NCBI GenBank assembly: GCA_017856055.1
Contig: JAFMFP010000003.1
Coordinates: forward strand, 1 to 48,180
DNA: 48,180 nucleotides
Source of the DNA: Fidelibacterota bacterium
GTDB taxonomy: Bacteria; Fidelibacterota; Marinisomatia; Marinisomatales; Marinisomataceae
Reading direction: 5' to 3'
How positions within the stretch are numbered: the first letter of the stretch is position 1; each line of letters starts with the position of its first letter. The position numbers and the translations under genes were made by a program. Positions 26,554-35,800 of the stretch are shown here, in pieces. The notes beneath the pieces were generated by a model. The model was not told the origin of the DNA and ran no database searches. It worked only from the letters and a program-made list of their open reading frames with translations.

Positions 26554-26988
26554 ATGAAATTTTTTAGATATATATTTTTTATCCTTCTATGTATTCCTCT
26601 CTTTGCCAATGAATGGGTTTACGATTTTGAAGAAGCTAAAAAAATTGCATTGGAGGATGATAAACTTATTGTTTTAGTCTTTCAAGGTTCAGACTGGTGC
26701 TCTCCTTGTATTAAACTTGATAGAGAAATATGGAATAATAATGAATTTAAAAAGATTGCAAGTGAAAATTTTGTGATGTTATTAGCTGATTTTCCAAGAA
26801 AAAAATCTAATGCTCTAAGTCAAATCCAGAAAGAAAAAAACTATTTGCTAGCTGAAAAATATAATCCAAATGGATTCTTTCCATTTGTAGTGATATTTAA
26901 TTCTTACGGTGAAGTTATTGGACAAACTGGCTATGAAAAAATATCTCCTCAGGAGTATGCAAATAAGATTTTAAAATTTAAAATATGA
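26554..26988 (+). CDS. Secreted thioredoxin-like protein
   Basis: A 144-residue exported protein with a signal peptide (residues 1-18, ending L-F-A) and a thioredoxin fold of the Thioredoxin_7/DUF255-like type. The active site is S-D-W-C-S-P-C (C49, C52), followed by K-L-D-R-E-I-W-N-N and a cis-Pro region G-F-F-P-F-V-V-I. It probably reduces or exchanges disulfides in the periplasm. It overlaps the ApbE gene by ATGA, and a DsbD homologue three genes on could keep it reduced. The likely client is the cysteine-bearing DUF4266 tail of the next protein; this is inferred from position only. Confidence 0.85.
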   Translation: MKFFRYIFFILLCIPLFANEWVYDFEEAKKIALEDDKLIVLVFQGSDWCSPCIKLDREIWNNNEFKKIASENFVMLLADFPRKKSNALSQIQKEKNYLLAEKYNPNGFFPFVVIFNSYGEVIGQTGYEKISPQEYANKILKFKI

Positions 26989-28163
26989 TTAAAAAATTAT
27001 TTCTTTTTTTAACGGTAATCAGTTTCAACTTTGCACAAGAGATTGTTAAAGATACTGCTTTACTCATGGGAAGTAGATTTGATTTTACAGTTGTGTCAGA
27101 TTCCAAATCTGAAGGTCAAAAGTTTATTAGCATGGCTATTGATGAGATTAGTCGTATTGAAAAGCTTATTTCTTCATGGGATATTAATTCTCAAACTTCT
27201 CAAATTAATAGAATGGCGGGAATAGAACCCGTTATTGTAGACAAGGAATTATTCTACTTAATTCAAAGAAGCAAAAAGATTTCTGAGCTAACGAATGGAC
27301 TTTATGATATTAGTTATGCATCTCTTGATCAGATTTGGAAATTTGATGGTAGCATTACCACACTCCCTTCAGAAGATGTTTTAAAAAAATCTATATCTAA
27401 AATCAATTATGAAGATATCATACTTGATGATAAAAACTATAGCGTTTTTCTCAAAAATGAAGGTATGAAAATTGGATTTGGTTCTATCGGAAAGGGATAT
27501 GCTGCTGATAAAGCAAAAGAATTGTTAATTCAAAATGGCGTTCAATCTGGGATAATCAATGCCTCAGGCGATATCGCTGCTTGGGGACATCAGCTCAATG
27601 GTGAAGAATGGCTTATTGCAATCAAAAATCCTTTCAATAAAAATAAAATTTTTTCATGGCTTCCTATTGAAAACAAATCAATCGTTACCTCAGGTGATTA
27701 TGAAAAATTTATTATGATAGAAGGTGAGAGATTTTCTCACATTATCAATCCTAAAACTGGGTATCCCGTCAAAGGTTTAACAAGTGTAAGTGTCATAGCT
27801 CCAACAGCAGAGATTGGAGATGCTTTAGCTACAGCAGTTTTTATATTAGGTAAAAACGATGGTCTGAAATTAATTAATTCATTGCCTGAAATAGAATGTT
27901 TAATAGTTGATTCGGATGGAGAATTTTATCCCTCAGATAATTTAGCTTTCAAAAAAGATAGTAATAACTATAAAAATTTGAAAAAATCTTTGTCAAAAAC
28001 ACTAACTAGGGTTAAAGAATATGAAAAAGTCTACATTAATGATCCTGATATGGATTTGAATCCTAGAAAAGTGAATAAATTTGAAACTAATTTTCAGGTT
28101 TATAGAGAATCAGCTTCTGGCGCTAATGGGGGAAAATCAGGAGGTGGGTGTGGTTGCAATTAA
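26985..28163 (+). CDS. apbE: ApbE FAD:protein FMN transferase with fused C-terminal DUF4266-like domain
   Basis: A 392-residue exported protein. Residues 1-17 are a signal peptide (F-A before Gln). Residues ~20-325 are an ApbE domain, which moves FMN from FAD onto Ser/Thr of target proteins: G-S-R-F-D-F-T-V at the start, I-G-F-G-S-I-G-K-G-Y-A-A-D, I-N-A-S-G-D-I-A-A-W-G, H-I-I-N-P-K-T-G-Y-P and G-D-A-L-A-T-A. Beyond the usual end there is a Lys-rich linker and, from about R342, a segment with D-P-D-M-D-L-N-P and Y-R-E-S-A-S-G-A-N-G-G, ending G-G-G-C-G-C-N (C389, C391). That tail matches my memory of DUF4266, normally a separate short lipoprotein next to apbE and DUF3570 genes. No second signal peptide occurs at the joint, so it looks like a true fusion. 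Confidence 0.88.
   Translation: MIKKLFLFLTVISFNFAQEIVKDTALLMGSRFDFTVVSDSKSEGQKFISMAIDEISRIEKLISSWDINSQTSQINRMAGIEPVIVDKELFYLIQRSKKISELTNGLYDISYASLDQIWKFDGSITTLPSEDVLKKSISKINYEDIILDDKNYSVFLKNEGMKIGFGSIGKGYAADKAKELLIQNGVQSGIINASGDIAAWGHQLNGEEWLIAIKNPFNKNKIFSWLPIENKSIVTSGDYEKFIMIEGERFSHIINPKTGYPVKGLTSVSVIAPTAEIGDALATAVFILGKNDGLKLINSLPEIECLIVDSDGEFYPSDNLAFKKDSNNYKNLKKSLSKTLTRVKEYEKVYINDPDMDLNPRKVNKFETNFQVYRESASGANGGKSGGGCGCN
28138..28144 (+). promoter_or_regulatory. Ribosome-binding site for the DUF3570 gene inside the apbE tail
   Basis: AGGAGGT, a near-perfect Shine-Dalgarno sequence, lies 5 nt before a GTG at 28150. The same bases encode the Gly-rich end of the DUF4266-like tail. It decides the start of the next gene, because the longer open frame from 28081 would encode an N-terminus that is not a signal peptide. 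Confidence 0.7.
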
Positions 28164-29610
28164 TCGCCTACTAACTTCAAATTTTATAATCATTTTTTTT
28201 CTTGTAGGATTAAATGGTCAAAATAATGATTCAGTTTTTAAGAAGAATGTACTAGATAATCCTGAAGTAAGTTTTTTAACTAGTTATTATAGCCAAGATG
28301 GTGATCATGCTTCAGTAACTGGAGGAATTGGTACAGAAAAACTAACAGATTTTACTCCAACAGTTATTATAACTATGCCACTTAATCCCGATGAAGTTTT
28401 GACATTTGAAGTTGGAATTTCGGCGTATTCTTCAGCATCCTCAAGCAATGGAAATCCTTTTGATATATCTGGTTCATCTGCTGGCTATGATGATGATGAT
28501 GACTATGATGATGATAATGAAAATTATACTGGTGGTGGTCAAAAAATTGGAACTCCCTGGATAGAATCATCTGGTGCGTCTGCTAGCGATATTTGGTCAA
28601 CTATTGTTGTAGATCATTCAAAATATTCTGAAGACAGAAATCAAATAACTAATAAGAATTTTTCAATTGCTAATGAGTACGATTATAACTCAATAGGTTT
28701 TGGCGGGGGAATCACTAAGCTATATAATCAGAAAAATACTTCTTTATCTTTTGCAGGAAAAATTTTTATTGATAAATGGAATCCGGTATATCCTACTGAA
28801 TTAAAAGCCTATTCTGATGAAAAAGGAGATTTAACTAATGGATATTTTTCTGGTGTAGATATTTTAGATTCTACAGGTCAAAAGTCTACGAACTGGGCTC
28901 CCAAAAATAATTTTAATCTTATTGAAAATGAATGGAGAAACTCATATTCAATTTCATTAAGTGGAAGTCAGATTGTCAATGAGAAATTTCAATTTTCACT
29001 TTTTATGGACCTAGTTTATCAAAAAGGTTGGTTAGCTAACCCTCTACAAAGAGTATACTTTTCTGATATTGATAATTATTACATAGGTAATAGTGAAAAT
29101 ATTATTAACTATACTTCCAAATCTAATACAGATGTGTTTCAATTAGCTGATGATATTGAGCGATTACCTTCTTCACGATTTAAATCTCCCTTTGGATTTC
29201 AATCAAGTTATTACATCAATGAAAAACTTGTTTTTAAAAACTATTTTAGAAGATATCAGGACGATTGGGGTATTACCTCCAATACATATAATGTCGATCT
29301 TCCCATTAAATTAAATGAAAGCTTCACTATATACCCTGCCTATCGAAAATATACTCAAACCAAATCTGATTTTTTTGCTCCTTATGAATCGCATTTATCT
29401 ACTAGCCAATTTTACACCTCTGATTATGATTTATCAGAGTTTTCATCTGAACAATTTTCATTTGGAGTAGGTTATACTGATATTTTTACCAATAGAAAAT
29501 TATTTAACTTAGGTTTAAAGAGTGTAAACCTGAATTTCAGTAATTATATAAGAAGTGATGGTTTAGATGCTTCAATCTTTTCTATTTCTTTTGATTTTGA
29601 GGTGAACTAA
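28150..29610 (+). CDS. DUF3570 family predicted outer-membrane protein
   Basis: A 486-residue protein from GTG 28150. Residues 1-23 form a signal peptide ending L-N-G before Gln. The mature start has L-T-S-Y-Y-S-Q-D-G-D-H-A-S-V-T-G-G-I-G-T-E, the DUF3570 hallmark, followed by alternating amphipathic strands to the C-terminus, consistent with a beta-barrel. Between strands are an Asp-rich loop (28489-28524) and S-G-A-S (residues 141-144), then W-N-P-V-Y-P-T-E-L, another conserved block. DUF3570 has no established function; its genes usually accompany apbE, thioredoxin and DUF4266 genes. The overlap with apbE is 14 nt, and the stop overlaps dsbD (TAATG). Confidence 0.8.
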   Translation: MVAINRLLTSNFIIIFFLVGLNGQNNDSVFKKNVLDNPEVSFLTSYYSQDGDHASVTGGIGTEKLTDFTPTVIITMPLNPDEVLTFEVGISAYSSASSSNGNPFDISGSSAGYDDDDDYDDDNENYTGGGQKIGTPWIESSGASASDIWSTIVVDHSKYSEDRNQITNKNFSIANEYDYNSIGFGGGITKLYNQKNTSLSFAGKIFIDKWNPVYPTELKAYSDEKGDLTNGYFSGVDILDSTGQKSTNWAPKNNFNLIENEWRNSYSISLSGSQIVNEKFQFSLFMDLVYQKGWLANPLQRVYFSDIDNYYIGNSENIINYTSKSNTDVFQLADDIERLPSSRFKSPFGFQSSYYINEKLVFKNYFRRYQDDWGITSNTYNVDLPIKLNESFTIYPAYRKYTQTKSDFFAPYESHLSTSQFYTSDYDLSEFSSEQFSFGVGYTDIFTNRKLFNLGLKSVNLNFSNYIRSDGLDASIFSISFDFEVN

Positions 29611-31412
29611 TGATAAAAAAAATATTTTATTCTCTGTTATTTTTAACTACTGCCTTTTCTCAATTCAGAGAACCTATCAATATTAACTTTTCTTATAATG
29701 ATAATATTACTTTAGGCGAAGTTGTTGAATTAGAAATAAATATCAGTCTTGAGGAAGGTTGGAAAATATATGCTGTATATGGTGTTGTTGGAGGACCCAC
29801 TCCTTCGAGTATTTCCGTAGATAGTCCTTTCATTGACAAAATTGGAAAAGTAATAGAGCCAATTCCTATCAAGGATTTTGATGAAGGTTTTCAAGTAGAG
29901 ACAAAATTTCATAAAGGTACATTTACTATGATTGTGCCAATTCAAATGTCTTCAAATATTTCCATTGGAGATCAGATCAGCTTTTTCCCTGAATTTGAGT
30001 ACCAAGTTTGCAATGAAACGATTTGTTATCCGCCTAATATTTTTTCTGAAGAGGTAATAATAAGCGTTATAAATGGAAATCCTAACCCTGCAAAACTTAT
30101 TTCGAATTTTGATTTTGATTCAGATTCTATTTTAAATATTGTGGATAATAATATTTTGTCTTTTCTAATTCTTGCGTTGAGTATGGGATTTTTGGCGTTA
30201 TTAACTCCATGCGTTTTTCCGATGGTTCCAATTACTATTTCCTATTTTACTCATAGGGCAGAGCATACCAATCAATCTGCAATAAAAGATGCTACGGTCT
30301 ATATGTTCGGAATTATAGGAACATTTACAGTTCTTGGAATGTTACTCGCAATTATTTTAGGTGCTTCTGGAGCAAATCAAATTGCAGCTAATCCCTATGT
30401 AAATATTTTTATAGCAGCTTTGTTTATTTATTTTTCTTTTTCTTTATTCGGATTTTATGAAATCGAGATACCTGAGAGCTTAAGAAGATTCTCATTACAG
30501 AAAGAAAGCTCTAAAGGCTATTTAGGAATCTTATTTATGGCATTAACATTTACCTTAACTTCTTTTACTTGTACCGTGCAATTTATGGGGCTGATTCTTG
30601 TCGCTGCTTCTCAAGGAGAATGGTTTTGGCCCATTATTGGAATGTTAGTTTTTAGTACTGCTTTTGCATCTCCTTTTTTCTTTTTAGCATTATTTCCAAA
30701 ATATCTAACTCAATTGCCCCAATCTGGAAGTTGGCTCAATAATGTGAAGGTTGTCATGGGTTTTCTAGAATTAGCTGCAGCATTTAAATTTATAAGCAAT
30801 TCTGACTTAGTATGGAATTGGAATATTTTTTCATATGACGTAGTTCTCTTTCTTTGGTCTGTACTTATGTTATTGACTGCAGTTTATTTATTCGGACTAA
30901 TAAGATTTAGACACGATTCCATTCAACCTCTAACTAGTAAAAAAGCTTTGATTGCATCAGTATTTTTAATTTTTTCACTGTATTTGTTCTCGGGTAATTT
31001 GGGATACTCCATTAATGGAACAATTCAATCATATTTACCTCCGAAAAAAGCAAGTTCGAATTTATTATGGGTAAATACCCTTGATGAAGGATTTCAAAAA
31101 GCTCAAGAAGAAAACAAAAATATTTTTATTGATTTTACAGGGGTAACCTGCACCAATTGTCGATGGATGGAAACCAATATTTTTACGATTAATTCAATTG
31201 AAGAAAAATTACAAAAATACGTTTTAGTCAGTTTATATACAGATTCAGGAAAAGATTTTAATCAAAAGAGACAATACCAAATAGAGCGATTTAAAACTGC
31301 AGCCCTTCCTTTTTATGTAATCCTTGATCCTAATGATAATATTATTGATACTTTCCCTGGATTGACTAGAGATAAAAAAGAATTTGAGTCTTTTTTAGAT
31401 AAAGGATTATAA
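29610..31412 (+). CDS. dsbD: Thiol:disulfide interchange protein DsbD
   Basis: A 600-residue membrane protein passing electrons from cytosolic thioredoxin to periplasmic substrates. The signal peptide ends F-S before Gln. The alpha domain (~20-160) has Y-Q-V-C-N-E-T-I-C-Y with C134 and C139. The membrane domain (~180-470, about 8 helices) has the paired cysteines C201 in L-T-P-C-V-F-P-M-V-P and C321 in T-S-F-T-C-T-V-Q. The C-terminal thioredoxin domain has G-V-T-C-T-N-C-R-W (C514, C517). All six catalytic cysteines are present. Clients may include the thioredoxin-like protein and the CGC tail encoded upstream. Confidence 0.93.
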   Translation: MIKKIFYSLLFLTTAFSQFREPININFSYNDNITLGEVVELEINISLEEGWKIYAVYGVVGGPTPSSISVDSPFIDKIGKVIEPIPIKDFDEGFQVETKFHKGTFTMIVPIQMSSNISIGDQISFFPEFEYQVCNETICYPPNIFSEEVIISVINGNPNPAKLISNFDFDSDSILNIVDNNILSFLILALSMGFLALLTPCVFPMVPITISYFTHRAEHTNQSAIKDATVYMFGIIGTFTVLGMLLAIILGASGANQIAANPYVNIFIAALFIYFSFSLFGFYEIEIPESLRRFSLQKESSKGYLGILFMALTFTLTSFTCTVQFMGLILVAASQGEWFWPIIGMLVFSTAFASPFFFLALFPKYLTQLPQSGSWLNNVKVVMGFLELAAAFKFISNSDLVWNWNIFSYDVVLFLWSVLMLLTAVYLFGLIRFRHDSIQPLTSKKALIASVFLIFSLYLFSGNLGYSINGTIQSYLPPKKASSNLLWVNTLDEGFQKAQEENKNIFIDFTGVTCTNCRWMETNIFTINSIEEKLQKYVLVSLYTDSGKDFNQKRQYQIERFKTAALPFYVILDPNDNIIDTFPGLTRDKKEFESFLDKGL

Positions 31413-31465
31413 GGGAACAATTTTAGTTTTAAGTGGTATTAGTAAAAAATAATTTAGGAAAGACA

Positions 31466-32854
31466 ATGAAGAAAATTTTTTTTGGAATATTAATTATATC
31501 AAATATTTTTGCTCAATCATCCATATTGTCGCAATTTAGTGATTCATTCGCAAATATTGTTGAAGGAGCGAACGAATCTGTAGTGACTATCACCACTACT
31601 AATACCGTTTCCATGAGAGAATATTCTGATTATTTCAGAGGATGGGGAAGATATTTTCCTGAAGAATATGAATCTAAATCATTGGGATCTGGAGTTATTG
31701 TCGATGAAAAAAATGCATATATAGTGACAAATCATCATGTGATTTATGATGAGAGAAACGATAAACCTGTTGATCAAATTCAAGTAGAATTAATTGATAA
31801 AAGAGTATTTAAGGCGACAGTTGTTGGGCTAGATAAAGGATCTGATTTAGCAGTTTTACAAATTGATGCAAAAGATTTAAAAGCTATCAAAATTGGAGAT
31901 TCTGATAAAGTGCGTGTTGGAGAGTGGGTTTTAGCTATAGGAAGTCCATTTAGTGAAAATCTAAGCCATACTGTCACTGGAGGAATAGTCAGTGCATTAG
32001 GAAGAAATAATTTAATGTTAGGTGCAGATACCTATCAGGATTTTATTCAGACTGATGCAGCCATTAATCCTGGAAATAGTGGAGGAGCTCTTTTAAACCT
32101 AAAAGGTGAACTAATTGGAATCAATTCTGCTATCATTTCGGGTAATGGCCGCTCCAACGCGGGGATTGGATTCGCTATTCCAGCTCAAATGGTTCAAAAA
32201 GTGATGAACGATCTGATCGATAAAGGCTATGTTGTAAGATCATATCTTGGAATCTATATGCAAGATATTACAGAGGATCTTTATGAAGCTATGGATCTTA
32301 AAAATAGAACGGGAGCCATCGTCAGCGATATTGTTGAAGATAGTCCAGCAGAAAAAGCGGGTCTTGAAGAGGGAGATGTTATTTTTGAATTTGAGGACAA
32401 ATCTATTACTAATGGTGCTCAACTAAGAAATTTAGTTTCAGGTACTACCCCAGGAACAAAGGTAAAACTAAAGATTAATCGATCTGGTAAGGATAAATAT
32501 GTTTATGTTACACTTGAAGAACGAACAGAAACTCTTTTAGCATCTTCATCATCTAATACATTTAATGGCTTAGGATTAACAGTAAGAAATCTTTCCCAAG
32601 ATATTCTTGATCAATTTAAGATAGACTTAGATATTTCCGATATTAATGGAGTCATTGTAGTTGAAACAGAACAGAATAGTCCTGCTGATAAAGCAGGTTT
32701 AACTAAAGGGGATATCATCTTACGTGTTGGAAGATCTTTAGTTGATGGTCTCTCTTCATTTAAAGAGGAATTGCAAAAGTATGATGAAGATCAAAAAATT
32801 CTTATGTTAGTTCGTCGAGGAAATTCTTCTAGATATCTTACTATTCAGCGATAA
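31466..32854 (+). CDS. degP: Periplasmic serine protease DegP/HtrA
   Basis: A 462-residue trypsin-like protease/chaperone with two PDZ domains. ATG 31466 (AGGAAAG just upstream) gives a clear signal peptide ending I-F-A before Gln; the in-frame GTG at 31433 would add 11 residues before it. The triad is H91 (T-N-H-H-V), D127 (G-S-D-L-A-V) and S205 (P-G-N-S-G-G-A-L-L). PDZ1 starts near S-Y-L-G-I-Y-M-Q-D-I, PDZ2 near G-L-G-L-T-V-R-N. It degrades or refolds misfolded envelope proteins, including outer-membrane barrels. It lies 53 nt after dsbD, so it may belong to the same transcript. Confidence 0.94.
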   Translation: MKKIFFGILIISNIFAQSSILSQFSDSFANIVEGANESVVTITTTNTVSMREYSDYFRGWGRYFPEEYESKSLGSGVIVDEKNAYIVTNHHVIYDERNDKPVDQIQVELIDKRVFKATVVGLDKGSDLAVLQIDAKDLKAIKIGDSDKVRVGEWVLAIGSPFSENLSHTVTGGIVSALGRNNLMLGADTYQDFIQTDAAINPGNSGGALLNLKGELIGINSAIISGNGRSNAGIGFAIPAQMVQKVMNDLIDKGYVVRSYLGIYMQDITEDLYEAMDLKNRTGAIVSDIVEDSPAEKAGLEEGDVIFEFEDKSITNGAQLRNLVSGTTPGTKVKLKINRSGKDKYVYVTLEERTETLLASSSSNTFNGLGLTVRNLSQDILDQFKIDLDISDINGVIVVETEQNSPADKAGLTKGDIILRVGRSLVDGLSSFKEELQKYDEDQKILMLVRRGNSSRYLTIQR

Positions 32855-32899
32855 CTAATCAAATTGCAATAGTTCTTCATTTCTAATAAGTTCTGACTT

Positions 32900-35800
32900 A
32901 TGAGTATTAAGAAAGAACAGCCAAAAATCAATTTTGTTCAAAATGAACATGATGTTCTTTCTTATTGGTCTAAACATCAAGTGTTTCAGAAACTCAAAGA
33001 GAAAAATTCCAATGGTCCTAAGTGGAGTTTTTTAGATGGTCCGATCACTGCTAATAATCCTATGGGTGTTCATCATGCCTGGGGTAGAAGTCTTAAAGAC
33101 TTGTATCAAAGATACAAGGCAATGAATGGATTTAATCTCCGTTATCAAAATGGATTTGATTGTCAAGGGTTGTGGGTAGAGGTTGAAGTTGAGAAAGAAT
33201 TGGGCATTAAGTCTAAAAAAGAAGTTGAAGAGTTAGGAATTGAAAAATTTGTTCAGCTATGTAAAGACCGAGTTACCAAATTTGCGAAAGTTCAAACTGA
33301 GCAATCTATTCGATTAGGATACTGGATGGATTGGGACAATTCATACTTTACAATGTCAGAAGAAAACAATTATGCAATTTGGTCGTTCTTAAAAAAATTA
33401 TTTAATGAAGGAAAAATATACAAAGGTTCCGATGTGGTTCCCTGGTCTGGAAGATCCGGTACTTCATATTCTCAAATGGAGATTATTGAGGGAAGAAAAT
33501 TAACTGTTCATAAAGCTGTTTTTGTCAAGTTTCCTCTACTGAATAAAAACAATGAAAGTTTATTAATATGGACTACGACTCCCTGGACTTTGTCTTCCAA
33601 TATTGCTGTCGCTGTAAACACTAAGCTTAAGTACTTAAAAATCAAGACCAGTGATAGCCAAATCTATTACCTTGCTAAAGAAAATCTCAAATATCAAAGG
33701 CTTGGAAAAGAGTTTTCAGAAAAGAAAAATTGGGTTGATGGTATCCCTAAATTGAAAACTCTTGATCAAATTTTTAAAGAGAGAGGTGGATATGAGATTA
33801 TTGATGAAATTGATGGAAGTCAGCTTGTCGGAGAAAAATATTCATCCCCCTTTGACTATATCGAAGCTCAACAAGCCAAAGGAGGATTTCCGCTAGATCC
33901 TCAGGCTACCAATAACAAAAGTGCAATTGATTGCCATCTTATTGTTGATGGTGGTAAAGATTCTGAAGGAAATGATATGGTTGTTGAAGGGGAGGGTACA
34001 GGATTTGTGCATCTTGCCTCAGGTTGTGGTTCCATTGATAATAAACTTTGTAAACAATTTGATTTTGTAAGTATTTCTCCCATTGATAATCAGGCAAATT
34101 TTATTGAGGGGTTTGATTTTATGTCAGGAAAGAGCGTCATAGATAAGGAAGTAATTCAACAAATTATCAATGATTTAAAAGAAAGAAAATTTTTAGTATA
34201 TGCTGAAGACTATCCTCATATTTATCCCCATTGTTGGAGATCAGGAGAAGAGCTTGTTTTTAAGCAAGTTGATGAATGGTATATCAACATGGACTGGAGA
34301 AATCAAATTAAAAAAATCGTGGATGATATCAATTGGATTCCATCATGGGGACAAGACCGTGAACATGATTGGTTGGATAACATGGGAGACTGGATGATTT
34401 CAAAAAAGAGATTTTGGGGTCTAGCATTACCAATATGGACATTCGAAGATGGAAGTTTTTATGTAGTAGGTTCTAAAAAAGAGTTGGAAGAACTTGCCAT
34501 TGAAGGCTGGGATCAATTTAAAGGAAAAACTCCTCATAGGCCTTGGATTGATAAAGTTAAAATAAAGCATCCTCAAACTGGTCTAATTGGTACTAGGATT
34601 CCTGATGTTGGAAATCCTTGGTTAGATGCAGGTATTGTTCCATTTTCTACTATGGGCTACTTTTCTGATAAAGATTATTGGAAAGAATGGTTTCCCGCTG
34701 ACTTTATTACTGAGTGTTTTCCAGGTCAATTTAGAAATTGGTTTTATTCTCTATTAGCTATGTCAGCATTTCTTGAAAATAAAGCACCTTTTAAAACTTT
34801 GCTTGGACATGCTTTAGTTAAAGATGAAAAGGGTGATGAAATGCATAAATCAGCTGGTAATGCTATTTGGTTTGATGATGCAGCTGAAGAAATGGGTGTT
34901 GATGTGATGCGATGGCTTTATGCTAGGCAGCCAGTTGAAAATAATCTGCTCTTTGGTTATGAAAAAGCCGATGAGGTAAGAAAAAAATTAATCGGATTCT
35001 GGAATGTCTATTCTTTTTATTGCACTTATGCAAAGTTAGATAATTTTAAACCATCAGAAGAATGGCTCCAAAAAGATCAATTGTCTTTGCTTGATGAATG
35101 GATTTTATCAAAACTTCATTTATTAATCGATGAGGCAAAACAGGATTTTGAGAATTTTAACGTTGATAAGTTTTTGAAAAAATTTGAGATATTTTTAGAT
35201 GAACTATCAAATTGGTACGTCAGACAGAATAGAAGAAGGTTTTGGAAAAGCGAAAATGATTCTGATAAAATGATTGCCTTTCAAACGCTTTATCATGTTT
35301 TAGTGCATCTTGTAAAAATACTTTCTCCTATTCTTCCTTTTGTTACTGAAAGGATGTTCTTGAATTTAACTTCTCAAGATCCTGAAGAAAATAAAACTAG
35401 CGTGCATCTATGTAGTTTTCCAGAATCCGATAGTAGATTAATTAATTCTCAGCTTGTTGATAAGATGGAGATTTTAAAGGTTATTATTGAAAACGGAAGA
35501 GCGGTAAGAAAAAAAGCAAATATTAAAATCCGTCAACCCTTATCAAGTTTGAAAATTTTTACTAGAAATCAGGATATACATTCATTCATAATTGAACAGA
35601 AACAATTGATTTTAGATGAATTAAATATTAAAGAAATTATTCTTGAAAAAGACGTAAAAAACATGGGAGTATTTAGCATCAAGCCTAATTTTAAATCATT
35701 ATCTCAAAAATTTGGAGATAAAATGTCAGAAATTATTAAGAATATCAATAGTCTTGATTCAAACATTGTTGTACAAAAATATTTTGATGGAGAAGCTTCT

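Noticed and set aside
28081-28149. Upstream start of the DUF3570 gene
   Set aside because: It would place a non-hydrophobic stretch before the signal peptide and overlap apbE by 83 nt. The GTG at 28150 has a strong ribosome site.
27960-28163. Frameshift or lost stop joining apbE and a separate DUF4266 gene
   Set aside because: The joint has no remains of a lipoprotein signal peptide, and the frame is continuous with sensible linker residues, so a natural fusion is more likely. Data from a second genome would settle it.
28382-28570. Minus-strand open frame with a His-rich run
   Set aside because: It is the complement of the GAT-repeat loop of the DUF3570 gene; ATC complements read as His in another frame. 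No ribosome site or family resemblance.
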